Assembly (NCBI GenBank): GCA_963971225.1
Contig: OZ020268.1
Coordinates: 112,312,830-112,376,829 of the forward strand
DNA: 64,000 nucleotides
Reading direction: 5' to 3'
Origin: Melieria omissa
Lineage: Eukaryota; Arthropoda; Insecta; Diptera; Ulidiidae
The translations under genes and the position numbers were made by a program. Under the pieces are notes generated by a model, which saw nothing but the letters and a program-made list of their open reading frames with translations, made no database searches and was not told where the DNA came from. This document shows, in pieces, positions 20,901 through 35,300 of this stretch (the stretch's first letter is position 1; every line of letters starts with the position of its first letter).

Positions 20901-23900
20901 TAAATCAATGGTATGTATACTTGTATGAGTAACGTTCGAAAGCCAGTCATCAATCATATTAAAATATTGCGATTGAATTGTTGGCAGACAATTTTATGTG
21001 TTTCCCGAATTAATGAAATGTTCAATGTTAATTCCATTTATCAACATTTATGGCATCAAATTGCGAAATGAAATTGTTGGCCGACATGGCAATTGGTCAT
21101 TGTGCAGTAATTATCAAAACCATATTGCCACAAAAACAAAAAATAAAACCGAAAAAACAGCCGAACTGCAACGCTTGCAAATACAAATAAAATTCGCAAC
21201 AATGCTGTGTTAACAATCATTACATATTCATCAATTTGAAAATGGAGGAAAGCGCACGGCTGGCAATTTGCATGAATTTAAATGAGTCGCACTGCCCGCA
21301 GCGTCAGCTGTTGTTGGCTCGGCTACACGCACTCACCCTTCACATCGATCCTGGCCGAGGACTGGATGCTGCCCAAATGGTTGGTGGCGTCGCAGCGGTA
21401 CACGCCGGCTGACAGCAGTGTGGGCTGAGCAATTAGGAGGCTGCCGTTTGCTTGCAGGCGCACACTCTCCGTCGACTGTGCAATGTGGCGCCCATTGAAG
21501 GCCCATTGAATCTCGGGCTGCGGCCAGCCGGTGGCCATGCAGTCGAGCACCACGTCGGCGCCGTTGAGCGCGACAGTTTGGTCGCGCGGAGTGTGCGTGA
21601 ATCGCGGCGGCTGCTCCACATCCTGCGCCGCGTCTGGAAAGGCCTGTTGACGTTGCGTTGAGGGCGCGGCGTGCCACACTTGATTGCTGCCGCTGTCGTC
21701 GACAATTATGCGCACCGGCTGTGACCTGGTCTCGCCTACGTCGTTGCGCGCAATGCACTCGTAAATGCCGACATCGTTGGCGTCCGCATTCAAAACGCTC
21801 AATGTGCCGCTGGGCAGCAGGCGCATCTTCGGCGACGCGTGCATCGGTGTGATTTCGTTGGTGTTCTTTATCCAAACGATTTCGGGCGTCGGATCGCCGG
21901 TCACTCGGCATGGCAGTTCAATGGAGTCGCCGGCTGCAACGTGCATATCGTGCGGCGCGACGAGAATTTCAGGTTTGCCTATTTGTGCCGCGGAGTAAGG
22001 TGGAGTGAGAAATCATTTAAAATCGGATTCGAAGCAAATGTTAAAATATGAATGTATTATTCAAAAGATACCAGAAAATGGAGATTGGAATGGGCAAAAT
22101 AGTTGTTATTAAAAAAATTTTTATCAAGCGTCTCAGAGGCAGACAAATGGCGATTGAATTTGCCGAGCACGTTTTTTATTTAAAATAATTGAATTGATTG
22201 ATTTATTTGAAATAATTGATTGATTAAGCAGTCACACAACTGGTAATGTCCTAAAAAGCCATATCCCAGTTGTTATGGGCGCCGTTGCCGAAATCTGTGT
22301 TGATTTTGCTAAAAAATAACTGGAGATAGTTTTGAAGTGGAGCAATGTTTGTTCGTGAAAAACAATTTTGAGGCCAATGGGAAGCTTGTGAAGAATTGTA
22401 GCAGGTAACAAATTTTTGGTCTGCTCGGGATGGGAAGAATAATGTTGTTTAAAATTACTTTTTAATACATAAAATGTTAAGTAATTTAATGTCTAAATAA
22501 TATTTGCAGCAAAGAATCACTTTTGTAAAGGCGTTTAGACAAATATTAGTGGGTAATAGTAACACAACATACTCAAAAGTTTTTATAACAAGGACTTAAA
22601 AATGTATTTTTTTATTGATATTTATTTATGTATTGAGGTACATGTGTAGATATGCGCATCAAAAGAGGAAACTAGACGCCTTTTGAATAGTTTGTTTTGT
22701 ATTTTTAACTTTTAGGGCAAAAAGATGTGAGTACAGTCTTTTCGAAATTGAATCCCTGGCGCCGGATCAGAAACTGAAAAATTGAGCATGCTTTGTTAAA
22801 CACATGTTTGCTGTAGGAAGTTTGTCGTAATTGGAGTTTTTTTATGACTCAATGTCTTGCCTTCATCTTCATATTTTTTACTGGATATTTTTTACTGGAA
22901 ATCTGGCCAAACAGACCTATTGTATTGTCTTCATCTTTCTATTATTTATGCTCTTCAAAATCGCTGCCATAGGCGTTTTGCAATTTCTCTTTATTTTTTA
23001 AATTCAATTTCAGCCCTTTTTTTCTGTGTCCATTCATTTGATTTGTACAACTACAACGCGTTACCAACTTACGGCAGTGGAAATTCTGTTCTCGCAGTCT
23101 TGCGAATTCATGTCGCAGCAGCTCGGCCGGACCTTCACAAGTTAACGTGATTGCGATCTGATTACGCTGCGGATGTTGTTGATGGTGTCGCCATAGTGAG
23201 TAAACGCCGCAATCACAGTCGATGGGATTGCCGTCGAGCCGCAGACGCTTGAGGCTCGGCGCATTGGCAAAAGCTCCGGCTGGAATTTTGGTCAGTTTGT
23301 TGTTATACACGAAACTAGTCAAATGACAAGCAAAGACCGAAATAAAAATTGAATTCGAACAGGGAAGAGAAAACGAGAGGGAAAAAACAATAATTTTAAA
23401 ATGCATCGACTGCAGTTGATTGCACCGGTGGATGGTGCAATCGATTTAGGTGCATTCTTCAAAACACAACGCGTTGCATTGTATACTTACAGGCGATTAA
23501 GGTGCAGCAAATTGGCAAATGTGTCCGGCTGGATTTGCCAAATGTCATTGTTCTCGAGGAAACTGCAAAGGCATAATCAAAAGGACACCAATTGAAATTC
23601 GTAGCATTTGATGATAATTTTTGGTTGAATTTACATTGCTTCTAGTTGAGGCATTTGCTGGAACAAGCGAACCGGTAATCGGCTAATGCGATTATTGCTC
23701 AAATATAAAAAGCGCAGATTTGGCAGGCGGTCCAGTGCGCCCTCGTGCAGGAATCCTATTTCATTCTCGTTGAGAAAGAGCGTTGCCAACTGCGACAGTC
23801 CGTCGAAAGCATTGGCCGGTATCTCCTCAAAGTGATTGAAACGCAAATCGCTGCAAAGAAAAGGACAACATATTCCAATTGAATTCGTGGCAATTGATGG

Positions 23901-26332
23901 ATAATTAGAATGCCCTACTGAGAGCAGAGGGAGGAGAGCAGCATTAAGGCTACTTTCCATAAATTATTGAATTGAGCTTAATTAGTGAAATTGTTGGCAA
24001 AGCCACAGAGTTCACATCATTTTGGCAGTTGGTATCTATAGTGTCGATGAGTGAACATAAGGACGAGCATAGTGACGCACAAAGAGGTTTGAGGTTCAAA
24101 CTCCCTTTGCACTAAATAAAATAATTGCGGGTGAGAGGTATGATTGCAAATTGTATTGGGCTCAAAAATTGCACGCAAAACCTCCCAAATGAAATTTTGG
24201 TTGCTTCTTTGGAAAAAGATAATCCTTAGAAGGGAAAGCGAGAATAATTCCTGCCTGTTTATCTACATACTTAAAATTTGAACAGTTTTTGCTGAAGTCC
24301 TAAATGATCTCAATAACTTAAACGTCATATATAGGGTGGTCCATATAGCGTGTGGAATTTGAACTACGCTTTATTTCGAGAATGGCAGTCCAAATGTCAT
24401 TCAATTTGTGTTCGTAATTTAGTTAAAAGTTTGACATTTACGAAATGGGACGCTATACGCTTCAACAAATTTTGGGAAATATTGAGAACTTTCTTGCAAA
24501 GTAGAGAGTCTTCAACCCAAACTGTAAGAAATTAGAAAACAAAATTCAAAAAAAAAAGATTGGCCTTCAACTCAGTTTGTGAATCAATTTGTGAAGCGAG
24601 CTAGATAAACTGAATCGTTAATGGACCAAATAACCCGTTCCCGTTCTCATGCAGTGCGCACAGCCGAAGGCATTGCTTTGTTAGCCGAAAATGTGCGTAA
24701 ACATCCATCAACGTCAACTCGCCATCGCTCTCAGGAATTGAACATTTCTCGCACTTATTTGATCAGAATTTTACATAAAGATCTCGGTATGAAGTCTTAC
24801 GAAATTTAATTGGTCCAAGAACTAAGGGCTCATGACCATTCGGCACTTAAAAATCGGGTACCGTTTGGGCAACGTTTTCGAAAATCGAATAATCAGCCGA
24901 CATTCTGAAGTCAATTGGCCGCCTCGGAGCTGCAATTTAAGTCCGTTGTACCTTTTTTTGTGGGGAGCAGTAAAGGACAAGTGTTACGCTAACCCTCCAG
25001 AGACGATTGAAGCTTTGAAACATGAAATCGAATTTGCCATTCAGGAAATTCTACCCGGAATAATCGAAAAAGTACTTGAAAATTGGGTTGACTGAATGGC
25101 GTACTGTAAGGCCAGTCGTGTCAGTCATATGAACGATATCGTTTTTCATTTTTAAATAATAAAGTCTAAGCTTTGTAATAAAACCGGAATTTTCAAAAAA
25201 TATTCATTAGGTTTTTTTTAGTAACCGATTCAAATTCCAAATCTTAAATGGTCCACCCTGTAGAGTCTTTATTTTATTTTATTTTATTTTATTTTATATA
25301 ATATATTTTTATTTTAGTTTAGTTTATTTTATTTTATTTTTTTTATTTTATTTTATTTTATTTTATTTTATTTTATTTTATTTTTTTTATTTTATTTTAT
25401 TTTATTTTATTTTATTTTATTTTATTTTATTTTATATAATATATTTTTATTTTAGTTTATTTTATTTTATTTTATTTTATTTTATTTTATTTTATCTTAT
25501 TTTATTTTATTTTATTCATTTATTTTATTTTATTCATTTATTTTATTTTATTTTATATTTTATTTTATTTTATTTTATATTTTATTTTATTTTATTTTAT
25601 ATTTTATTTTATTTTAGTTTAGTTCAGTTTATTTTATTTTATTTTATTTTATTTTATTTTATTTTATTTTATTTTATTTTATTTTATTTTATTTTATTTT
25701 ATTTTATTTTATTTTATTTTATTGTATTTTATTTTATTTTATTGTATTTTATTTTATTTTATTTCATTTTTATTTTTATTTTATTATTTAAATATGAATC
25801 TATGAACCGAAATAACTTTATATTTGGCAGTGTAAGTGAGATTAGATCGATAGAATATATTGGTTTTGTGGTTGGATGTTGATATTCAGATATTCAGAAT
25901 GAGAAAACTTCTTTTTCAGAATTTAAGAAAAAAATCATTTTGAAAATTACGTACTTCTTAGTTATTAAAATAAAGTTAAAAGGGTTTAGTTTTTAAATTG
26001 AAAAATGCAAAATGCATAGGAACGTAAATCCATCGTTTCAGTATTAAAATGATTTATTCTGCATAATTTATAAAGTGTGCACTGATGTCGATAATATATG
26101 AAATATTTAGTCCTCATAAATGCAGTTGCATGCATTTGAATTTGGTCGCGCGTAGTTTTCCGTGGAACAGCAATGCAAGCTTTGGAAACACAGTTCAAAT
26201 AGAGCACACAATGTACGTTTTAGGTTAATAAAAACGCGGAATGGCCAACAAGCCGGCACACACCGCGCACAAACACACCTTTGAGTGCACGAACATAAAT
26301 ACTGCAGCGCGGTTAGAGTCAGCTAGGTGAGT

Positions 26333-26369
<37 letters not shown>

Positions 26370-29300
26370 CAGGCACACGAGCATATGCGGGCCAGAAATG
26401 TGTGGACGTTGGCATCCTTTGCCACGCAAACGTATTCGCACAGCAGTGCAACAACAGCAACAGCTGGGCTAGTGCCGTTTCAAGTTGCATGCTCCGCGTG
26501 CCGCTTCAGCCACACATTGGCGCACTTACAAAGGCGGGAGAGCGCAGCGATGCCCAGCGTACGCTTTGAAGCACAACAACAGCGAGTGGAATGTTGCAAC
26601 TACTCCTCGCACTCACTGCGGTGCTCATTCGGGCTCTGGCCATGGTTCTTGTGCACTTAAGTACGGCTCCGGGCGCATGCGACTCGGCGGTGGGGCAGTG
26701 GGGCGAGCGAGAGGCGCAACGAAAACATCACATTGCACAGTTTACACAAATCACACATAACAAAAAGATGCAACGGCTATGCAGCGCCAGCCACGTTCAC
26801 CGACACGGGGCGCTGCTGCTGGCGCTGGCGTTGCGGGCCGGGATGTGGTTAGTTGGCTGGCACAAATTATCCTGCCCGGAACATAAAGTGAATTTTTAAG
26901 TTCACTGAACGTGAATAACGAATGGCTGTCGACGGGTAGCGGACGACGGACGACGACGGATGGCGCGTGGAGGATGGAGGACAAGCAGCGGCATTTTGCC
27001 AACGGGGCCAGTGGGGTAGGTGAGTGAATAACAGCAAAAACGACAACGGCGCGTATAAAAACAAAACCAACAAAAACAATCATGGAAAATAAAAGTTTCT
27101 AAAGGTGCTTTCTTAAATGCCAGTTGGTAGTTAACGGCTGTTAGCGTTAGCGTTGCTGTTGTTGTTGTTGTTGTTGTTGTTGTGGTCGCTGTTGCCATTC
27201 GTGCAAAGTGCGACATAGCGAAAGGGGTTACTGCGAGTGCGCCAGTGAGCGAGCGCTTATTATTTAGCATAATTACGAATGGAATTCCAGTCAAAAGAGG
27301 AACAGGGGCGAGGGGTGACCGTTGGCCCATAAATGTATGCTACGTAAAACGACTTTAAAATCCCACACACTGCACACTTAACCTAACATTTCTGAAACAC
27401 CTGTCGGATTGGCAGGTACAATGAAATAATTGATCAAATAAGATGAATGGATCAGCGTCGAGTTGCTGAGTGAGTGTGAGTAAGTGGTTTGTGTGTCGAA
27501 TGTGCGAAAGAAAGGAAAACTGGTGGCATTTCGTGATTTTTTTGCAGCACGAAGAGTAGCTAAGTGAGGTGACCATTAGGGTTGAAGTGTGTCTGCTTAA
27601 GTGGTAATTTTAAACAACTTTAATATTTAATATTCTTGTGGTATTATAATGGACATACTTGTAGCCCTTGGCAAGTATATTTGCCTTGGTTGCTGCTTTA
27701 ATGTAACTTAAAGTTATGACCAACTAATATTGAGTCAGTAAATTTATGCTATAAAGTTAAGCGTTTTTAAATGGCATAACAGTCGTGTGGATAACTAAAA
27801 TCGAGTTGCTTGGAATCGACTTTATTGTGCCACTTTTTATTTATTGATTAGATTTAATCAAATTCTATCAAAATATTGAAATGTATATACGAGTAGATGT
27901 ATACATATATAAGTTATGTGGCACGAGTATATACACCGTGCAACAATTATGTATCAAGACTGCCTCTAGAAAACACGATTAAAACTAATCTAACTTCTAA
28001 TTTTTCGGTATATTTATTCGAAATATTCTCCTCCTGATTCAATACACTTGTTACATCGATTTAATAGTGGTTCAAACGTGTGTTCCAGCTCATTTTTCGG
28101 AATTTCCTCCAGTGCCCTCGTCGAAGCCCGTTGTATGGTCCGAATGTCATCAAAAAGCATCCTTTCAACTTCAATTTCAATTTCGGGAACAAAGAGAAGT
28201 CGCACGGTGCCAAATTAGGTGAATACGGCGAATGATTCAACACACAGACCTGATTCCGAGTCCAAAATTGACGAACAATGAGTGCGATGTGACTCGGTAC
28301 ATTATCGTGCAACTTATTGGATCGCGGTATTCTGGTCGAATACGACAAATTCTGACGCTTCAAAATTTCGAGGTAATATGCGGCAGTAACTGTTGGACCA
28401 GTTGGAACAAATTCTTTGTGGATAATTTCTTTGCTATCGAAGAATGTGAGCATTGTTTTGATTTTTGATGGAACTTTTCGTGTTTTTTTGGCTTGTGGTG
28501 AGTTTTTTGATTTTCATTCCGCACTTTGACGCTTGGTTTCTGGATCGTATTAGAATCACCATGTTTCATCATCCGTAACAATTGTTTTCAGAAAGTTTGG
28601 ATCATTTTCTGTGGCTGCAACGATGTCTAATGTGTAATGACCGCTCTTTGATCTATGTTAAAATTTCAACATCAAACGAAAACGTGTTTTGCAAAATGAA
28701 TTTTAATAAATATTAAATGTCAACCAAATGTCATGAAATTTTGACAGTTAGTAGAGGAAGGTTGAAGCTTCAAAGCTTCGCACATAGATAGCGCGCTTGG
28801 TTGATATGGTTCGAGTCTTAATACATAATTGGTCGACTGTGTTATAAAATTGAATTGAAATTATTTGTAAAATTTAGTTATTTCTCCCTAATTTCAAAGA
28901 TATGTTGCCATGCCTTAATTATTTAATAAAGTCAATCTGTTAAATTAAAAGAAATCCTAATGGAATGATGGAATTCGCAAAGGTAGTATATCTGGTGGTG
29001 ACTGTGATTCAGTACAACGCAACAGGATCCGTTACCTGGGCCAGCATACACGCATTTGAACGCTGTGATTTACTAAATTTCATCAGATCGGTGGGTCTAG
29101 GTGATGTTTCCTTGCTGCTTCAAGTGCATTATAACACCAAAAACATCCGTCTATCTATGTCTGATGGTGTAAATAGTGAAACAGCATAATTAATGCCGCA
29201 GTTTACTTGAATGACACAGCTATAGATGCCACATTTGCGATAGTTGCCACATACTACATATGAGAAGCAACCAGATTGGCAGCACATCCCAAGCCACACT

Positions 29301-32300
29301 TTTTGAATGAATGCAGTGTGCGTGCACTTCTTTGACACCGGAAACTATTCCGCACTTTTTGTGTGGCTATTTAGTTCGACGCGACCACCACATCAAGATT
29401 TGCTTGATGACATAGTCAAAGTGTAGATTTCATCTGAGCGTGTCGCCTTTGTCAGAGGCATCAGAAATCGCACAGCTCACAAAATGAGCTCTTTATTCCC
29501 AAATCTGCTTGCCAAATGCAATTGTCAACTTGGATTTGAGTGCGTCAACTTGTTCCGTCTGTTTCAACTTTGAAACTAGGCGACTGCTGAAATTGCAGCA
29601 CCCGCACTTTCTTTTGTTGAGAGCTGCTTCAGCATTAGAAAGCAACTGCTGTAGGCTGTGGGAAAGAAATAACTCCTCAGACATCTGGGCCAGAGGTGGC
29701 GGTGATGAGGCTGCAGAAACATAGATTAAGTCCTGTCAACAGTTTCACAGTAACCTGGGGGAATCTTTTATCAAGAGAATGAGGGTGTGGCGTTGCAGCT
29801 GGTTTCGGTTGCAAGTGTCTGCGCAAAACAAAAAATGCCACAATCTAAAGTCACAAAACGCTGACAGCCCACAAGATGAAGAAGTAAGCAAGAAGTGCCA
29901 CACCACACCACACAGCACCGCTTCATCGAGTGGTGACGACGTTGTGGGGGCCGTTGGCAATTTGCTGCTTGCTGCGATGCACAAACACCAACATACTGCT
30001 GCACTTTCAGCTGCCTCAGCGTGTAGTCTGTGTTTTGCGAAAATATTTTCACATATTTGTCGCACTCATACACGCACACGGTGAAATGTGAGAGAGATAG
30101 TATAGGTAGGTAATTTTTGTTGTTGCTATTTGGTGTTGGTAAGTTTTTGCTTTGTTGTTGTTGGTGATCACGTGTAGATGGCAAATTTGTTGCTACTGCT
30201 GCTGTTCTTATTGTTGTTGGGCTCCACTTTGCCATGTAATGTCGGTTAGTTTGTGTGTTTTGAGCTCTTTGCTGTTCGTTGTTGTTTGGCGTTTTTGTTT
30301 ATTTTCTATTATTCTTTCTATTTGTTGTATTCCCCAACTCTCGCTTCCGCCAATTAGGGGCGGACTGCATGCGAGCTGTTGAAGTCGGTGAAGTCGCCGC
30401 TTTGGTTGTTTATATTGTTGTGGTCGTTTTTCTGGTTGCGCCTGTTGTTTCGCTGCCCCGGTGCGGCACTTCACTTCGCTCACTGATACCACACATAAAT
30501 TTGTTTACTAGACTAAAATGCAGCATAATTGCAAACAAAGCACTGCCGTCAACTTCTGTTTACCAACAGTTTTTGGGAATTCTGTTCGGAGTTTCATGTA
30601 GCCAACAACAAATGCACTAACAACAGTAACAATAAATAACTGTAGCGGCAACAACAGAAGCAACAGAAGAACTATAATAGAAGCAGCACAGCAAACATGG
30701 CGAAAACATTTGAAAGTTTTACACATTTCAGTGCAGCTAAATCGAATTTTACAAATACGTGTGGTGCACTGTGCCGGAAAAGTCATGGAGTTTTTACATT
30801 AAAACAAAATAAAAAATATCATTTGGCAGATATTCTACATTGTGAACAATAATATACATAACTACACACACACACGTATGTAAGTAACTTATTACTGGCA
30901 CGGCAGCCCGATTGCAAGACTTAGGTCAAGTTTCGCGAAACCATACATGAATGTTGTATACACAAACGAGGAAGATTTAAAGTTTTATACCAACTGTGAA
31001 CGGTGAATTGAGACCTTTTTATTGGAAATTTTACTCTCAGAGGTTGAGCGTTTCCTGCTGAAAGGAGAGCAGCCGAATGGAACCTCAGTTACTCATTATG
31101 TGATACTGGCTGAGTCAGAGCTCGTTCTCCGATCCTCAGACTTGTGGCCCAACACAGTATCCACTCAACCACGACGGCCGCTGTCAAACCAAAAGAGCGT
31201 CAGTCATTAGTAAAAATAACATAATGTTTTGACCTAACAGCACGACATGGGTAAGGACATGTTTAGGACCCAGTAAGACGGTTCAATGATGCAAGCAAGG
31301 CAACGCATAATCGGCAAAAGAATATTTGTTAATCTGCATAACAGTATTTTCGTCTATTAGCCGCCTTGTAGATGGTTAACATGTTAATTGGCACAATTTT
31401 CCTGAAATTTTGTATCCTGCATTTTGGTATGAAGCCCTAATCACTGAAGCGTACTGTTCTCCGCAGGATACTTCGGTGAGAGTGAACCGTGTGCGATGTG
31501 AAACGAATAAAGATATGGTTTTACGTCATAGCCATGGACCGTTAAGGTTTTTTGTATTGAAAGTCCTGCGACCCATAAGAACCGTTGTGCTAATTATGTA
31601 CCATCCGTATTTACCCCAAGCAAAACGTGGTGTTTGGTATCCGCCTCCATTATCGGTACAGACTAGTAAAAGATAGAAACAATACTTTGATTTGGAATCT
31701 CTCAATTTGCATTTGGAATTTGTGTGTTCCTAGCCGCTCATTTAAATATCTTGAAAACATGCCGACAGCTCGTTGCGTAAGCGTTACAAATCGCTATGGA
31801 GAATCTACCAAAGCTCTGCGTTTCCGTGGAGTGAAATTGTTGTTGACAGCCTTCATCACGCCCCTCGAAAAGGTGGGTCAAAAGACGCTTTGTCAGTTGC
31901 TGGCGCCCGCTCACCGGCAGCAAAACAGATTAAGATCCTATTGCACGGAAAGAAAAATAATGCCGTAATAACAACAATAAACTACAAAATATTAAGCCAA
32001 GCGCTGGGTGCGGAGTAGATATGAGAATATGCAGAAGTAAGCTCCTATTCTCGGCGTAGCATTCTAACAACGATGTAGTGGTAGCAACAGCTGGAGCGAG
32101 CAACAATACAAGTACGTGGCAAAATAGGTTCCCTGCAGCCGTTGCTGGTGCATTTGCTCGACAGACGCGTCACGGGTGCGGCAAAGTGGTCCTTGTCGCA
32201 TCATCATCATAAGTTCATATTCCATGAAATTATTCTACGCATTTCAACTACTTTTGCAGTGGGCTGTTGAGGCGCTCGAGCGCCAACAGAAAGTGGCAGC

Positions 32301-35300
32301 GGTTGCTGTTGCTGTTGTAGAGCTACCGTTGTTATTATTGCTATTTTAGTCGATGTCGGTTCACGTTTCGTTTCTGCTGATTTTGTGTTCTTCTTGTACC
32401 TGCACGGTGGAAATCGCTGCACAACGCAATCAGCTTCTTGTTGTCATATCCTCATGCCTGTTCCTTTCAGTTTCTGGTTTCCAGTACTAGTTGCAGTGCA
32501 TCAACTTTAGCGCAGATTTTAAAACATTGCACCCACCCACAATACTCTTCACTTCACCAATTTGTAGAGCCTTAAAATTACAACAACTAGTATGACGAAC
32601 AACTCAAGTTCGGCTTACGATGCGAGTGGAACGAAATTGTATGCAAAACAATAGCAACAACAAGAAGCAGCCACAACTCCACAACTGTTGGGAGCATGCA
32701 AAACAAAGTTTCAAAAAGACAACAACAACCATCACTAAAATAATAGCAGTTGGAAGCTTACTATGTTGCATCGCCTTCTGTTTCATGTGTTCGTAGGTGG
32801 ATGGGTGCACACTAAGCATAAAACAACAACTTCGACACGGCACGCGCAAGTGGCATCCGGTGCGTATGCGTAACAATTACGAATATTTCGCTGTTATTAG
32901 GGAACGAACCAACGTGCTGGTGCAGTGCTGGTTTCAGTGAAAAATGTACCAAAAATAAGCGCAGCCTTTTATATAAACTTTATGGAATAACAATGTTGGA
33001 ATTTCAAGGAAAATTGCAACGTTGAACAAGTTGATAACTCGTCTAATTATTTCAAGCGTTTAAATAAAGTTTTGAACAAGCTTTTTCTTTCGAAAAGTTT
33101 GATGACCTCTGAGCCGACAACATGTAATTTTCGGTTTGTCTGTAATCGAATAGTGTAGTTGCCTTTTCGTTGCTTCCTGAAAGATGGATAATTTCGAAGC
33201 CTAATTAAAGTCGAAGTAGAATTTTCAACTTTTTACAGAGAGACTCTTTATTAATTAAAATACTCTTTAAAATTACTCTTTATTAAACAGCCAACAGTAG
33301 CGGGAAATACGTGACACACTTGAAATGAAAAACCACCACACCATATGTTACAAATTTAATGGACTGGAAGAAGGAATATTTGATTTTTCTAATTTTTAAA
33401 AAAGTTTTTGTTTCTGAAAATTGCATATAAAATAACATCTTGTATGTTTAGTGAACTTAAATGAAATATTCTTGAAATATCCAAGAAATTCAGTTCTTTA
33501 TTGAAAGCATATTTCATTACATATAATGCAATTCCCTTTAAAAAAAAATTACTTTCAAATCAAATTAGTGCGTGGTGACAATTCATATGCAGTACACATT
33601 CATTCACAGCGGCACTCTTTGCCGCCGACTACTCTTACAACAAGTGCAGCTCTGTGTGATCAAGTGGCAGCGTTTCACATGCGCCAGCCACAGAGCTAGA
33701 ATTGTTTGTGTCCATTGAGCAAGCATATGTACATATGTATATAACACTCAAACCAAACAAATACACAACATTATGATTAAAAAGTGCACAAAGAGCAGAG
33801 CTATTTCTCTTACAAGACACTTGAAAATATTTGAAATTTTTGTTTTCGCACCAAACCGATGACAGACATATGTATGTATGTGATGTACATATGTATGTTT
33901 GTATAAAATGTTAGTAGTGAGTCGTATTTGCAACATGGGCCACATTCAGCAAATATTGCATACAACAATAACAAATTCCTCTGACATATGCCACTAGAGA
34001 TATTCTTACTCAATATACGCCAACACACACACAGTCATAGGTGCTGCCGTGCTGCGTGTGTGTGCAGACATTTAAGTGTATGTTGCAGTAGTTTTGAAAC
34101 TCATAAAATGCATTCGTGCAACGGGCAATGACCACAGAACACTTACGTGGCACATAGGCAGGCGGGCGGCATACGAGCAGAGGCACGTACCAATATTTCA
34201 TGCCTCATGGATTCGATATTGAAAACCGAACGATGCACAGAACGGAAATTGCTGGCCATGTGCGCTCATCGCACAAAAATATCTGGAGAGAAATTTCGCA
34301 TTGAAATTTATTCGCATCGAATGCTAGCAATAATTGCAAGCTGAGGCTGCCAAAACACTTGAATTTCTATTCACAATTGCAAAAAAGTATCTCTGCATAA
34401 TATCTCGAGTGCAAGCGGGGAGGAGTAGATATTTGTTAGAATTATTCATATGCCATGTGCGCTGTGAATGTGTGGCGCTGATCTGTGCTATTTGTTATTT
34501 GGAAATACTTTTGTTCGATTGTTACAAGTTACAAGAACAAACATATTGTACATATGAACGAATGTACGCACTCATGCGACCACCACACATTTGTATATTT
34601 ATGCCAAAGTAAATTTTTATATTTGGAAAATCCGATTAAAAAGAGAATGAAAGGAATAAAATGTATTGCATTGTTATGGTGTAGTGGTTTGTAGGCGAAT
34701 CAGAAATACTCCACTCCCACTCTTACTCGCACCGCACCAAAACAACAACGAGGTGAGTTTCCACATACAGTTTTATGTGCAAAAATTTAACAGAAGCAAT
34801 TTGTTGGTCTTTGAATAAGTAGTAGTAGTTGCATATTTCTCATATCACATAGATATGGTGTTTGCCAGCAGGTCAAAAGGTCACTCAAAGTAAGTGAGAG
34901 CATAAAAAGGTTACAATAGTTTTGATTGTTTCGTATTTACTTGCAACTCGTTAATAAATACCTTTTGTAGATTCATCTGAGTGATATGTTTTTGCTAAAA
35001 AAAAATAAGGGACAATTAAATTAAGAATTTTCTTGGGTCTATTGTGAATCTCTGTGTGCTGGTTAAGGTAGCATGCGACAAATTTTGGTTCATGTAATTA
35101 TCTAATTACTTCTTCAAAACTGTAACATGACAAAGCGTAGCAGACAGAGATTAGCCTGCGTTTCTCTACACATCTTTAAATATAAAATCACTGAGGATGC
35201 TATTTCCCCATGTTTGGAGCACAAAATTTTAATCATGTGATATCACTGTGGACTTTATGGTTCTAAATATGTTCACTCCTTGCGGACAGTTATCTCAGTT

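Noticed and set aside
25268..25790. Possible CRISPR-like array
   Set aside because: It is a pentanucleotide microsatellite with no spacers, in a eukaryotic gene intron.
26367..27330. ORFs of 90-140 codons on both strands
   Set aside because: Simple-repeat-rich intron sequence with no conserved motif, and frames open on both strands alike.
31627..32018. Two overlapping plus-strand ORFs near 31.7-32.0 kb
   Set aside because: They compete in two frames, have no motif, and lie antisense in Peroxidasin intron 1.
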